From: JAUVZL01 sp965603515
GTDB lineage: Bacteria; Hydrothermota; Tepidihabitantia; SM23-42
Length of the DNA: 64,000 bases
NCBI GenBank assembly: GCA_965603515.1
Contig: CBFDDH010000005.1
Span: forward strand, 1 to 64,000
Direction: 5' to 3'
The notes beneath the pieces are model-generated. The model saw only the letters and a program-made list of their open reading frames with translations, did no database searches and was not told the DNA's origin. The position numbers and the translations under genes are program-made. Positions 53,752 to 62,094 of this stretch are shown here, in pieces (within the stretch, counting starts at the first letter, position 1; every line of letters starts with the position of its first letter).

Positions 53752-54309
53752 TTATTGTGGATCCTTTTGTTTTTTTAGAAGTTCAAGACCAAAATTATAG
53801 CCGTGTTTAAAAGCCTTTATGTTTAAATCCAGAGCTTTTTCAGGAACTGAGCCAGGCAAAGCCTTTTCCATGGCTTCGCATGTCACTATCCCGGTTATCG
53901 CAGTGAAGAACCCCAACATAACAACATTAGCCACAATTTTCTTGCCGAGCTGTTCAGCAAAACGCGTTGCCGGAATAAGATGGACCTTAATATTCCCCCG
54001 GGGTGACTTGTGCTTCACTAAATTTTCGTCAACGAGTAATATACCGTTTTCTTTGAGTTCCGGTTCGAACTTATCATAACCCTCCTGGGACATGACAACC
54101 AAAACATCAGAATTAGTGACATATGGATATAGTACTTTGGTTTCTGATACCACGAGCTGAGAGCTGCAAGCACCACCCCTTGCTTCCGGGCCAAAGGATT
54201 GACTCATTGTACCATATTTGTTATCATAAAGCGAAGCTGCCTTACCGACAATTATCCCGGATCTTATAATACCTTGACCACCGTAACCGGCGAATCTAAT
54301 CTCCGCCAT
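53752..54309 (-). CDS. korC: 2-oxoacid:ferredoxin oxidoreductase gamma subunit
   Basis: The start is ATG 54309, with GGAGG 6 bases upstream; the longer open frame to 54483 only overlaps korB. The 185-residue protein begins MAEIRFAGYGGQGIIRSG, the gamma-subunit signature, and keeps MSQSFGPEARGGAC. It is the only gamma subunit in the operon, although two alpha-beta pairs are encoded. It overlaps the beta gene by 14 bases. Confidence 0.92.
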   Translation of the reverse strand: MAEIRFAGYGGQGIIRSGIIVGKAASLYDNKYGTMSQSFGPEARGGACSSQLVVSETKVLYPYVTNSDVLVVMSQEGYDKFEPELKENGILLVDENLVKHKSPRGNIKVHLIPATRFAEQLGKKIVANVVMLGFFTAITGIVTCEAMEKALPGSVPEKALDLNIKAFKHGYNFGLELLKKQKDPQ

Positions 54310-55081
54310 TTTTGCCTCCGGGATCCGCTCCTGATCTGATTCCATGTGGGGTGAATTTCTCTCCCAACACACTGCTGAGCTGAGCATTATATTGGTCGAT
54401 AAATGTTGGTCTTTCTTTGCTTGTGAATTTGCCCACGATAATTTTGCTATCCGGTTTGATCCCCACATTCTTCGGGTCTTCACTATTCCTTATCTCCGAG
54501 TTATCATAGTAAAAACGTACCAGATCAATATTCACCTTGCTAATACTGGTATAATAGTCAGGGCCTGGCGCCAGAATTTCAATAACTGACAGACCTTTTT
54601 TGCCCAATGCCTCGGCAATCGAAGCGGCGAGTTCCTCAGTATGCAAAGCTGTCCAACGTGCGGTATATATTGCACTGCACGAGTTTCCAAGATGTGGGAT
54701 ATTGAATGGTTCTTCAAAGGTTGAATAGGGTGAGAATTTCTGAGCCGCAGAGGGTACTGATTTACCGGCGATTTTTCTGTACACAAAATTATTAATACAT
54801 ATCACCGTAAGTTCCATATTTCTTCGACTGCCATGCACAAAGTGATTGCCACCGATCGTCATAAGGTCACCTGCGAAGGGGACAACTTTGAGAGCAGGGT
54901 TGGCTAATTTTAGACCAGTTCCAAAAGCAATGGCTCGACCGCGTGTCGTATGGAAATAATCAAAACCGAACCGTTTGACTGTCTCTGGTTCAAACAAAAT
55001 GTCTGAAGGCACACAAACCTGGTCAGGTTTCACCCCAGCCTTTTCAAGGGCTTGGGCAAATGTCGTGATTATTTCATTCAT
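54296..55081 (-). CDS. korB: Degenerate 2-oxoacid:ferredoxin oxidoreductase beta subunit
   Basis: The 261-residue protein aligns with the beta subunit at 56412 along most of its length (FHTTRGRAIAFGTGLKLANP, GGNHFVHGSRRN). It has lost the cofactor motifs. The CPGCG start is missing, IGCTG is replaced by PSDILFE, and CPFGCVEPPFN becomes STFEEPFN, so none of the four cluster cysteines remains. The thiamine-diphosphate motif GDGD is shortened by two residues (FAGDLMTIGG). It should be inactive by itself and may have a structural role next to an intact alpha subunit. Confidence 0.85.
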   Translation of the reverse strand: MNEIITTFAQALEKAGVKPDQVCVPSDILFEPETVKRFGFDYFHTTRGRAIAFGTGLKLANPALKVVPFAGDLMTIGGNHFVHGSRRNMELTVICINNFVYRKIAGKSVPSAAQKFSPYSTFEEPFNIPHLGNSCSAIYTARWTALHTEELAASIAEALGKKGLSVIEILAPGPDYYTSISKVNIDLVRFYYDNSEIRNSEDPKNVGIKPDSKIIVGKFTSKERPTFIDQYNAQLSSVLGEKFTPHGIRSGADPGGKNGGD

Positions 55082-56319
55082 TCCTTTGATTTGGGACCTC
55101 CTCCGAAGACTGATATCTCCAATCTTGTTTTGAATTCAATGACCTCTTCGATTTTTCGCTCTTCCTTCGCTACTGATACAATTGCATCACATATGTCATC
55201 CGGGATATGAACACCAGCACCACCATGCGGGACGAGCACAACATTTGCATTACCGTGACAGCACCTTGCAACATCAAAAACAACCTGTCCGTAATTGATC
55301 TCAGGAACTACAAGCGCCTTTACTTTCTTGGCTATTTCAGTGATCCGTTCATCGGGGAATGGCCAGACAGTAACGAGTCTTAGACTACCAACTTTTATCC
55401 CTCTTTCTCTCGCCATTTCGATACCGCGTACTGCAACCCTCGATGAGATACCATAAGATACGACGACTACATCTGCATCATCAATCTGTTCTTCTTTTAA
55501 CTCAATGATTTTGTCTTTATTGCACTTTATTTTATCTACTAATCTTCTCACATACTTCAGTTTATAATGCTCATCGTCAACTGGGTAACCGCGTTCATCA
55601 TGGAGCCTTCCGGAAATGTATAGCTTGTGACCTGATCCGGCCTTAACCATTCTTGGGACAAGGTCTTCATCCGGTTTGAATGGCAGGTACTCATCAGGTG
55701 GACCTGTATACCACCGCCTTGGTTCAATCTCGATTTCTTCAGCTGGCGGGATAACGACTTTCTCGGTCATATGACCAACGCATTCATCAGACATTATCAT
55801 AACTGGACAACGATATTTTTCTGCCAGATTAAAGGCCTTTATTGTGTAATCAAACAGTTCCTGAGGAGATTCCGGCGCTATGACGATGAGCCCATAATCA
55901 CCGTGTGAGCCCCAACGCGCCTGCATCATATCTGCTTGCCCGGTCTTAGTTGGAACCCCAGTTGAAGGACCACCGCGCTGGATATTAAGCAGTACAAACG
56001 GCGTCTCAAGCATTGCCCCAAATCCGACCGTCTCCATCATCAAGGAATAACCAGGTCCAGATGTTATGGTCATCGTCTTCGCGCCTGCCCATGCCCCGCC
56101 GACGATTGCTGATACTGAAGCAAGTTCATCTTCCATTTGAATGAACAAGGCACCGTTTTTTGGGGCGATACGCGCAAAAGCCTCAGCCGCTTCAGTTGAT
56201 GGTGTAATCGGATAACCGGCGACGAACTTACACCCCGCAGCAAGCGCCCCATAACCAGAGGCAACATCACCATCAATGTAGTAGACGCCGCTGAGCACAT
56301 CTCTTTGATCAGCCTTCAC
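55078..56319 (-). CDS. korA: 2-oxoacid:ferredoxin oxidoreductase alpha subunit (intact copy)
   Basis: The GTG-started 413-residue protein has the canonical substrate and thiamine motif GYPITPSTEAAE, QMEDELAS, TSGPGYSLMMET and QRGGPSTGVPTKTGQAD. It is followed by the domain II region. AGGAGG for this start lies inside the small ORF upstream, whose stop it overlaps. The beta gene follows with ATGA overlap. All alpha-subunit hallmarks are present, in contrast to the copy at 57317. Confidence 0.92.
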   Translation of the reverse strand: MKADQRDVLSGVYYIDGDVASGYGALAAGCKFVAGYPITPSTEAAEAFARIAPKNGALFIQMEDELASVSAIVGGAWAGAKTMTITSGPGYSLMMETVGFGAMLETPFVLLNIQRGGPSTGVPTKTGQADMMQARWGSHGDYGLIVIAPESPQELFDYTIKAFNLAEKYRCPVMIMSDECVGHMTEKVVIPPAEEIEIEPRRWYTGPPDEYLPFKPDEDLVPRMVKAGSGHKLYISGRLHDERGYPVDDEHYKLKYVRRLVDKIKCNKDKIIELKEEQIDDADVVVVSYGISSRVAVRGIEMARERGIKVGSLRLVTVWPFPDERITEIAKKVKALVVPEINYGQVVFDVARCCHGNANVVLVPHGGAGVHIPDDICDAIVSVAKEERKIEEVIEFKTRLEISVFGGGPKSKE

Positions 56320-56425
56320 CCGTCAGACCTCCTTTCAACCATCTTTCAATATAACGCTTACCTATTCCAAACGTTAAATGTTTTTTCTCTGTACCGCTAT
56401 CTTCATAAGGTCTAACCGGGTTCAT
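56309..56425 (-). CDS. Conserved small ORF upstream of korA (copy 1, 38 residues)
   Basis: The frame encodes MNPVRPYEDSGTEKKHLTFG and then IGKRYIERWLKGGLTGEG. It overlaps the stop of the beta gene by 14 bases and the start of korA by 11. A paralogue with the same plan lies in the same position ahead of the other korA (58507-58617). The two share MNPVR.Y.D, TEKK.L.F and RWLKGG.TG. Parallel conservation of a coding frame at both sites argues for a translated peptide, perhaps an extra Kor subunit or a translational coupler. Confidence 0.8.
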   Translation of the reverse strand: MNPVRPYEDSGTEKKHLTFGIGKRYIERWLKGGLTGEG

Positions 56426-57305
56426 TTTCACCATCCTTGATCTCGGATAACCACTCGTTATAGCGATCTGTATAACTCGGTCTTTCTCGGTCGACGAACT
56501 TACCCATTATAATCTTTCCCTGTAAAGCTATATCAAGATTCTTGGTATCCTCATCATGACGTATTTCCGTATTATCATGGTAGAAACGCATCATATCAAG
56601 GCCATCCCCTAATCGGTTGATCCTTGAGTAATATTGGGCACATGGCGATATAGCTTCAACTACAGAAAATCCTTTTTTATTGAGTGCTTCAACAAAAGAA
56701 TTCATAAGCCGACGGACATGAAGCGTGGTCCAACGCGCCACATACACAGCACCTGAAGATTCTGCCAAATATGGTATATTAAAAGGCGGCTCAACACACC
56801 CAAAAGGACAGGTTGTGGCATACGCAGTGAGCGGTGTTGTCGGAGCAACCTGACCACCAGTCATCGCGTAGATGAAGTTGTTTACGCATATGACGAGCAT
56901 ATCGATATTTCTTCGCGCTGCATGGATAAAATGATTTCCACCGATCGCAATAAGATCACCATCGCCAGAGAAAACCACGACTTTCATGTCCGGGTTGGCA
57001 ACTTTAATACCCGTAGCAAAAGCGATCGCCCGCCCATGAGTAGTGTGGAATGAATCGAGCTTCACATACCCGGCAACCCTGCCTGTACAACCAATACCAG
57101 AAACAATAGCTACCTTATTAAGATCTATCTCGGCTTTTTCAAGCGCCGCTGCAAACGCAGTAACTGCTAAACCAATTCCACAACCCGGGCACCAAATATG
57201 TGGTATCCTGTCCATGCGAAGCACATTTTCCATCGGATGGATTATGTCCATACCTGATCGACCAGATTGGGTCTCCTCTTGCTGCATTGTTTTTGGTATT
57301 TCCAT
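56412..57305 (-). CDS. korB: 2-oxoacid:ferredoxin oxidoreductase beta subunit (intact copy)
   Basis: The 297-residue protein has all beta-subunit landmarks: WCPGCGIG, GIGCTG and TCPFGC cysteines for the [4Fe-4S] cluster, and the thiamine motif SGDGDLIAIGGNHFIHAARRN. The usual DRY/GPSYTDRYN-type end (VDRERPSYTDRYNEWL) is present. It follows the degenerate alpha gene by 11 bases. The 20-residue N-terminal extension before MENVLRMDRIPHI may contain a later true start. Confidence 0.93.
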   Translation of the reverse strand: MEIPKTMQQEETQSGRSGMDIIHPMENVLRMDRIPHIWCPGCGIGLAVTAFAAALEKAEIDLNKVAIVSGIGCTGRVAGYVKLDSFHTTHGRAIAFATGIKVANPDMKVVVFSGDGDLIAIGGNHFIHAARRNIDMLVICVNNFIYAMTGGQVAPTTPLTAYATTCPFGCVEPPFNIPYLAESSGAVYVARWTTLHVRRLMNSFVEALNKKGFSVVEAISPCAQYYSRINRLGDGLDMMRFYHDNTEIRHDEDTKNLDIALQGKIIMGKFVDRERPSYTDRYNEWLSEIKDGENEPG

Positions 57306-57316
57306 TCTACACTCCC

Positions 57317-58510
57317 TTATCTAAGCTCAACGATCCGGTCTATGATTCTATCATCTTGGACCGCTTGATTTATCGCCCTGAGGATATCCTCGGTGTCTTC
57401 AACACCTTTTCCACCATGTGGGATGAAGAACACATTTGATTTACCATAACTACACCGTTCGACTTCCAGAACAACCTGTCCGAAATTCATTTCTGGCACG
57501 ACAAATGCATTAACTTTCCCGGCGAGTTCGGCTACGCGCTTCCCGGGAAATGGCCACACCGTTACCAATTTTAGACTTCCAACCTTTAACCCTAAACCCC
57601 TTGCTTGTTCCATCGCTTTCAATGCAGCCCTTGATGATACTCCATATGAAACAATAACAATATCAGCGTCTTCAATATTGGCTTCCTGCACTTCAATAAT
57701 TTCATCCGTATAATCCCGTATTTTCTTTACCAGTGGATGCACATTGTACTCCTGGCATTCTTCATTCATGATCGGATAGCCACGATCATCATGGGTCAAA
57801 CCAGTCACGTGGAATTTATACCCCTGACCTATATCAACCATGCGTGGGATTAAATCTTCATCTCTTTTAAATGGCAAATAACTACCTTTCGGACCATCGA
57901 AATATCGGCGCGGTTCAAGTGTGATGTCTTCCGCGCGCGGAATCACCACCTCTTCCTGCAAATGGGCGACGTATTCGTCGGACATCACAGCCACGGGGAT
58001 ACGAAAGCGTTCTGAAAAATTAAATGCTTTTATTGTAAAATCAAACATCTCCTGTGAAGAACTCGGCGCAAGCGCAATCAACTCATAATCGCCATGTGAA
58101 CCCCAGCGTGCCTGCATCATATCTCCTTGAGACGGCTGGCTGGGCAACCCAAGACCCGGACCGACCCTTTGAACATCAACGATTACACAGGGTGTCTCCA
58201 GCATTATGCCAAGCCCGAGATGTTCCATCATCAGTGATAATCCAGGGCCAGAAGTCACGGTCATTGATTTCTTACCAGTCCATGAAGCGCCGATAACTGC
58301 CGCGAGGCTTGAAATCTCATCCTCCATCTGAATAAAGGTTGCGCCCGCCTTTTTCGCTCGTTGAAGAAACCTTTCACTGACCTCCAGTGCTGGGGCAATA
58401 GGATAAACCCCTAAAAACCGACATCCTGCGGCCAATGCGCCTTCTGCACAAGCACAATTGCCGCTAAGATTATATGTACCAGTCAAAACACCACTTGGAT
58501 CTGCCTTCAC
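57317..58510 (-). CDS. korA: 2-oxoacid:ferredoxin oxidoreductase alpha subunit (diverged copy)
   Basis: The start is GTG 58510, which gives VKADPSGVLTG in register with the other alpha subunit and has AGGAGG upstream; the open frame to 58534 is not needed. The 397 residues keep QMEDEISS and TSGPGLSLMMEH. The active-site motif GYPITPST reads VYPIAPAL and GPSTGVPT reads GPGLGLPS, so the conserved Thr and Ser residues are lost. This copy is expected to be impaired, although it is paired with the intact beta gene. Confidence 0.88.
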   Translation of the reverse strand: MKADPSGVLTGTYNLSGNCACAEGALAAGCRFLGVYPIAPALEVSERFLQRAKKAGATFIQMEDEISSLAAVIGASWTGKKSMTVTSGPGLSLMMEHLGLGIMLETPCVIVDVQRVGPGLGLPSQPSQGDMMQARWGSHGDYELIALAPSSSQEMFDFTIKAFNFSERFRIPVAVMSDEYVAHLQEEVVIPRAEDITLEPRRYFDGPKGSYLPFKRDEDLIPRMVDIGQGYKFHVTGLTHDDRGYPIMNEECQEYNVHPLVKKIRDYTDEIIEVQEANIEDADIVIVSYGVSSRAALKAMEQARGLGLKVGSLKLVTVWPFPGKRVAELAGKVNAFVVPEMNFGQVVLEVERCSYGKSNVFFIPHGGKGVEDTEDILRAINQAVQDDRIIDRIVELR

Positions 58511-58617
58511 CCCGTTTGACCTCCTTTTAACCATCTAATAACATAACATTTGCTTATCATAAACTTCAAACATTTTTTCTCTGTGCTCCCGTCTTTATAA
58601 TATCTAACGGGATTCAT
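58507..58617 (-). CDS. Conserved small ORF upstream of korA (copy 2, 36 residues)
   Basis: It encodes MNPVRYYKDGSTEKKCLKFM followed by ISKCYVIRWLKGGQTG. Its ATG overlaps the ferredoxin stop (TAATG), and its TGA overlaps the GTG of korA (GTGA). It is plainly related to the ORF at 56309-56425 and sits in the same place relative to korA. The basic, aromatic C-terminal half (RWLKGG) covers the Shine-Dalgarno sequence of korA. Confidence 0.8.
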   Translation of the reverse strand: MNPVRYYKDGSTEKKCLKFMISKCYVIRWLKGGQTG

Positions 58618-58913
58618 TATTTCCCTTCCCCGGAATTCACTCCAACAGGATTTTCGTCTTTTTTTAACGTCACATAGATCGCAAATTCTGGACATAACAT
58701 CTCACAAAGATGACACTCAACACAATCATCAGGATTCGTGATCTTGGGTGGATGATATCCTTTGGTATTGAACTCCTCGGACATTTCAAAAACATCTTTG
58801 GGACAGTACTCAACACAAAAGCTACATCCTTTACACCGTTCTTCTATTATATGAATTTCACCACACGGAATCTTAATTTCATCCAAATCAAAAGGTTTTC
58901 GCCAAAGTTTCAT
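58617..58913 (-). CDS. korD: 2-oxoacid oxidoreductase ferredoxin (delta) subunit
   Basis: The 98-residue 2[4Fe-4S] ferredoxin has motifs CKGCSFCVEYCPKDVFEM and CVECHLCEMLCPEFAIYV, typical of the KorD subunit. It is the first gene of the operon, with AAGGAG before the ATG and a leader of about 80 bases from the promoter at 59000-59027. It is the sole delta subunit for two alpha-beta pairs. Confidence 0.93.
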   Translation of the reverse strand: MKLWRKPFDLDEIKIPCGEIHIIEERCKGCSFCVEYCPKDVFEMSEEFNTKGYHPPKITNPDDCVECHLCEMLCPEFAIYVTLKKDENPVGVNSGEGK

Positions 58914-58999
58914 ATCAACTCCTTAATGATCATTTTAGCCGAGACATCTATAATAGATATTTTGTCTTCCCTAAGCTCCCCAACTCCCATTCCACATGC

Positions 59000-59027
59000 A
59001 TTATAGTAAAATAGGCTTAAATGTCAA
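59000..59027 (-). promoter_or_regulatory. Consensus promoter of the Kor/Hdr operon
   Basis: On the minus strand TTGACA (59027-59022), 16 bases, TATAAT (59005-59000), both perfect. Transcription should begin near 58993 and could continue for 15 kb to the hdrA stop, since the fourteen genes are overlapping or separated by no more than about 50 bases. It begins 11 bases after the phoU stop. Confidence 0.85.
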
Positions 59028-59038
59028 GAACAAGTAAC

Positions 59039-59704
59039 TTATTTCTGTTTCTCGGCATGGTGTTTAATAACACGCGCTTGAGCGATATATATGACATCTT
59101 CGCAAATATTCGTTGCCAAATCGGCAATGCGTTCAAGATTCTTGGCAACCAAGAGAAGTGGTATGGCCGAACCAATTTTATCTGGCTGTTCAAGCATGTA
59201 AGTAAGCAGTATCCTCATTGTCTCATCCCTCATTTCATCCACCACGTTATCTCTTTCACAGACTTGCTGAGCCATTTCCGCATCATTGTTCATAAAACTC
59301 TTGACGCTGTCATTGAGCATCTTTTTTACCTCAACGACCATTGACCAGATATTACTTACCGGCTTGATACGCGGTTGTTCAATCAAAAAAGCGACTGAAC
59401 CGGTAATATTCACCGCATGATCACCCATTCTTTCCAAATCATTGTTCATCTTAATGACCCCGATCAAGAATCTTAAATCAGTACCTACTGGCTGGTGGCG
59501 TGCAATAAGTTCGACGCACTGATCCTCAATAGCAATCTCGAAACGATCGATTCTATGATCGATTTCTTTGACTTCCGACGCCATCTTGAGGTCTCTATTC
59601 TTAAGCGCTTCCAGCGCTTTGGTAATCGATTCGTCAACCATTGAGGCCATTTCTAAAAGGTTCTTTTTCACCTTTTGCAGTTCTTCATCAAAATGGCGAT
59701 CCAT
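59039..59704 (-). CDS. phoU: Phosphate-signalling protein PhoU
   Basis: The 221-residue helical protein has the two three-helix repeats of PhoU, with the metal-binding style motifs ERMGDHAVNI and ERIADLATNICED. PhoU restrains Pst and the PhoR kinase when phosphate is plentiful. GGGGG lies ahead of the ATG. It is the last gene of the pst series, the usual position. No phoR-phoB pair is present here. Confidence 0.95.
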   Translation of the reverse strand: MDRHFDEELQKVKKNLLEMASMVDESITKALEALKNRDLKMASEVKEIDHRIDRFEIAIEDQCVELIARHQPVGTDLRFLIGVIKMNNDLERMGDHAVNITGSVAFLIEQPRIKPVSNIWSMVVEVKKMLNDSVKSFMNNDAEMAQQVCERDNVVDEMRDETMRILLTYMLEQPDKIGSAIPLLLVAKNLERIADLATNICEDVIYIAQARVIKHHAEKQK

Positions 59705-59758
59705 TATACCCCCTTACTTTTTAGCCATTAGCAATTAGCCACTGGCTATCAGCAAAAC

Positions 59759-60508
59759 TCATCCAAATCTCCCTGAAATGTAATCAAACGTACGTTTGTC
59801 TGATGGGTTGGTAAAAATCTTCTTCGCACTATCGAACTCAATCAATTCACCAAGAAGCATGAAACCAACCTCATCAGCAATACGCGCAGCTTGTTGCATA
59901 TTGTGAGTTACTATTATGATCGTATATTTTCGTTTTAGTTCCAGCATTAGTTCCTCGATCTTACCAGTAGCAATAGGATCGAGGGAAGAGCAGGGTTCAT
60001 CCATAAGTAGTATTTCCGGCTCAACTGCGAGAAGTCTGGCAATACATAGTCTCTGCTGTTTTTCTGCCGAAAGGCTTAGTGCCGATTCTCTTAGCCGACC
60101 TTTCAATACACCAAACAGATCAACTGCAGCAAGTGAACGTTCAACAATGTCCCGCAATGTTTTCTTATCAGTAATACCCCAAACCCTTGGACCATAAGCG
60201 ATATTGTCAAATATCGATAATGGAAAAGCATTGGGTCGTTGAAAGACCATACCTACTTTTTTGCGCAATAGAATAAGGTCGCAGATCGATGAATGTATGT
60301 CCTCACGATCAATCAACACCGCACCGGTGATTCTTGCACCCCGGATCAAATCGTTCATCCTATTGAAAACCCTGAGCAAAGTTGATTTACCACAACCCGA
60401 CGGCCCAATAATTCCAGTAATCAAGTTTTCTTTGATCGATAGATCGATATCTTTCAAAGCGTGGAAACTCCCGTAGTAAAGATTCAAATTCGCTGTTTTA
60501 ACGATCAT
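59759..60508 (-). CDS. pstB: Phosphate ABC transporter ATPase PstB (diverged signature)
   Basis: The 249-residue ATPase has an intact Walker A (GPSGCGKST), Q-loop (MVFQRPNAFP), Walker B (ILLMDEPCSSLD) and H-loop (IVTHNMQQA). Its ABC signature, normally LSGGQ, is LSAEKQQR. It is adjacent to a second PstB whose defects are the reverse. It ends in the typical PstB tail DYISGRFG. The start overlaps the other pstB by four bases. Confidence 0.92.
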   Translation of the reverse strand: MIVKTANLNLYYGSFHALKDIDLSIKENLITGIIGPSGCGKSTLLRVFNRMNDLIRGARITGAVLIDREDIHSSICDLILLRKKVGMVFQRPNAFPLSIFDNIAYGPRVWGITDKKTLRDIVERSLAAVDLFGVLKGRLRESALSLSAEKQQRLCIARLLAVEPEILLMDEPCSSLDPIATGKIEELMLELKRKYTIIIVTHNMQQAARIADEVGFMLLGELIEFDSAKKIFTNPSDKRTFDYISGRFG

Positions 60509-61248
60509 CCAAACCTTCCTCGAATATAGCCATCGGTCCTTGCATCGGCTGGTTTCGTAAAGATCTTTTCAGTCTTGTTAACCTCAATTAGTTCACCACC
60601 CAGAAAAAAAGCAGTCCGGTCTGCAGTTCTTGCTGCTTGTTTTGTATTATTAGTTACTAATATGAAAGTGTATATTTTTTTCAGCTCAAGCATTGTTGCT
60701 TCAATCTTGGCCGTTGAAATTGGGTCTAAACCTGAGCATGGTTCATCCATCATAATCACTTCAGGGTTCATTGCTAAGGTCCTTGCGATGCATAAACGTT
60801 GCTGCTGACCACCTGACAGAGTTGATGCTGACTCGTATAATCTGTCCTTCACCTCTTCCCAGAGATTAGCTGCCTGCAACGCGTCAGCAACCGTATCATT
60901 GAGTTCCCGTTTCTTTATTTTCCTGTGGAGTTTTGGACCGTAGCTCATATTTTTTAAAATCGTACCCGGTAGGACAACCGGTGTTGCAAAAATCAACCCT
61001 ACCCGCCTTCTGAGGTCATTGATAGGTATATCAAAAATATCTTCCCCATCCAACCTTATCTTGCCCGAAATACGAGCATAATCGATCTCGTAAAGACGAT
61101 TAATGGCACGCAATAAAGAACTCTTACCCGCATTGGCTGGACCAATAACACCAAGGATTTCCTTTTCGTGAACTGCCAGATTCACATCAGTTAAGACCTG
61201 GTTTTGCCCATAAAAAAGACTCAGTTGATCAATTACAATCTTCGGCAT
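60505..61248 (-). CDS. pstB: Phosphate ABC transporter ATPase PstB (diverged catalytic loops)
   Basis: The 247-residue protein has an intact signature (LSGGQQQRLCIAR) and Walker B (VIMMDEPCSGLD). The Q-loop Gln is lost (IFATPVVLP where MVFQRP is usual). The H-loop His is Asn (LVTNNTKQA where VTHNMQQA is usual). Walker A is the unusual GPANAGKSS. With its neighbour it would form a heterodimer with one complete and one incomplete ATP site. It lies 3 bases after pstA. Confidence 0.92.
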   Translation of the reverse strand: MPKIVIDQLSLFYGQNQVLTDVNLAVHEKEILGVIGPANAGKSSLLRAINRLYEIDYARISGKIRLDGEDIFDIPINDLRRRVGLIFATPVVLPGTILKNMSYGPKLHRKIKKRELNDTVADALQAANLWEEVKDRLYESASTLSGGQQQRLCIARTLAMNPEVIMMDEPCSGLDPISTAKIEATMLELKKIYTFILVTNNTKQAARTADRTAFFLGGELIEVNKTEKIFTKPADARTDGYIRGRFG

Positions 61249-61251
61249 ATT

Positions 61252-62094
61252 CTAGTAATACTTGGCCATGAAACGATGCATTAACCGGTAAGCAACGAGG
61301 TTGACAAAGAGGATGATAATAATAAGAACCGTAGCTGTAGCATAAGCCTTAGGCATAGATATCCCTTCGCGGGCAAGGATATAGAAGTGAACCGCCAGGG
61401 TCCGCGTCGATGAAAATACTGAAGTCGGCATACCCAAAGAAGAACCAGCCGTAAATATGACTGCGGCAGTTTCACCGATCGCACGACCGATGCCGAGAAT
61501 AACACCGGTTAAAATACCAGGCAGTGATGTAGGTAGAACAACCTTCAATATCGTATCAAGCTTACCACCGCCTAATGAGTAACTGATTTCACGATAGGAT
61601 TGAGGCACTGCTTTTATAGCTTCTTCACTGGTGCGTATAATGGTCGGTATGATCATTACCGCAAGGGTCAAACTGCCTGACAGAATACTCCAGCCTAATT
61701 TCAATTGTATTACAAAAAATATAAAACCAAATAAACCAAAGATAATAGAAGGAACACCGGCAAGGCAATCTGCTCCAAAACTGATTATCTTGCGCAATAA
61801 TCCGCCTCTAGTATATTCGACAAGATAAACAGCACTTCCAACGCCCAAAGGTGTTGCAATAATTATGGCAAGAACCGTGATAAACAACGTACCGACTATC
61901 GAAGGTAAGATACCCCCTTCTTTACCCATTTCCCTGGTTCTATCGGTTAGGAATTCAAGACTCAGTTGAGCAAAGCCGTTCTTGAAAACATACCCGATTA
62001 TGAAAAATAGCACGATAACGGTAACGATCGTCATAAGTAAAAGGATAATATGAGCTATTATTTGGCTTGTTCGCGGACCGATCCTAAAAGTCAT
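61252..62094 (-). CDS. pstA: Phosphate ABC transporter permease PstA
   Basis: The 280-residue membrane protein has six predicted helices. The EAA-like loop is EEAIKAVPQSYREISYSLGGGKLDTILKVVLP in pieces, and the block GIGRAIGETAAVIFTAG is typical of Pst permeases. The ATG overlaps the pstC stop (ATGA). Confidence 0.94.
   Translation of the reverse strand: MTFRIGPRTSQIIAHIILLLMTIVTVIVLFFIIGYVFKNGFAQLSLEFLTDRTREMGKEGGILPSIVGTLFITVLAIIIATPLGVGSAVYLVEYTRGGLLRKIISFGADCLAGVPSIIFGLFGFIFFVIQLKLGWSILSGSLTLAVMIIPTIIRTSEEAIKAVPQSYREISYSLGGGKLDTILKVVLPTSLPGILTGVILGIGRAIGETAAVIFTAGSSLGMPTSVFSSTRTLAVHFYILAREGISMPKAYATATVLIIIILFVNLVAYRLMHRFMAKYY

Noticed and set aside
54310..54483. N-terminal extension of the gamma subunit
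   Set aside because: It lies within the beta gene in another frame. The family signature starts at MAEIRF, which has GGAGG upstream.
58618..58695. Longer form of the small ORF before korA (start at 58695)
   Set aside because: The extra codons overlap the ferredoxin gene in another frame, and the conserved part begins at MNPVR in both copies.
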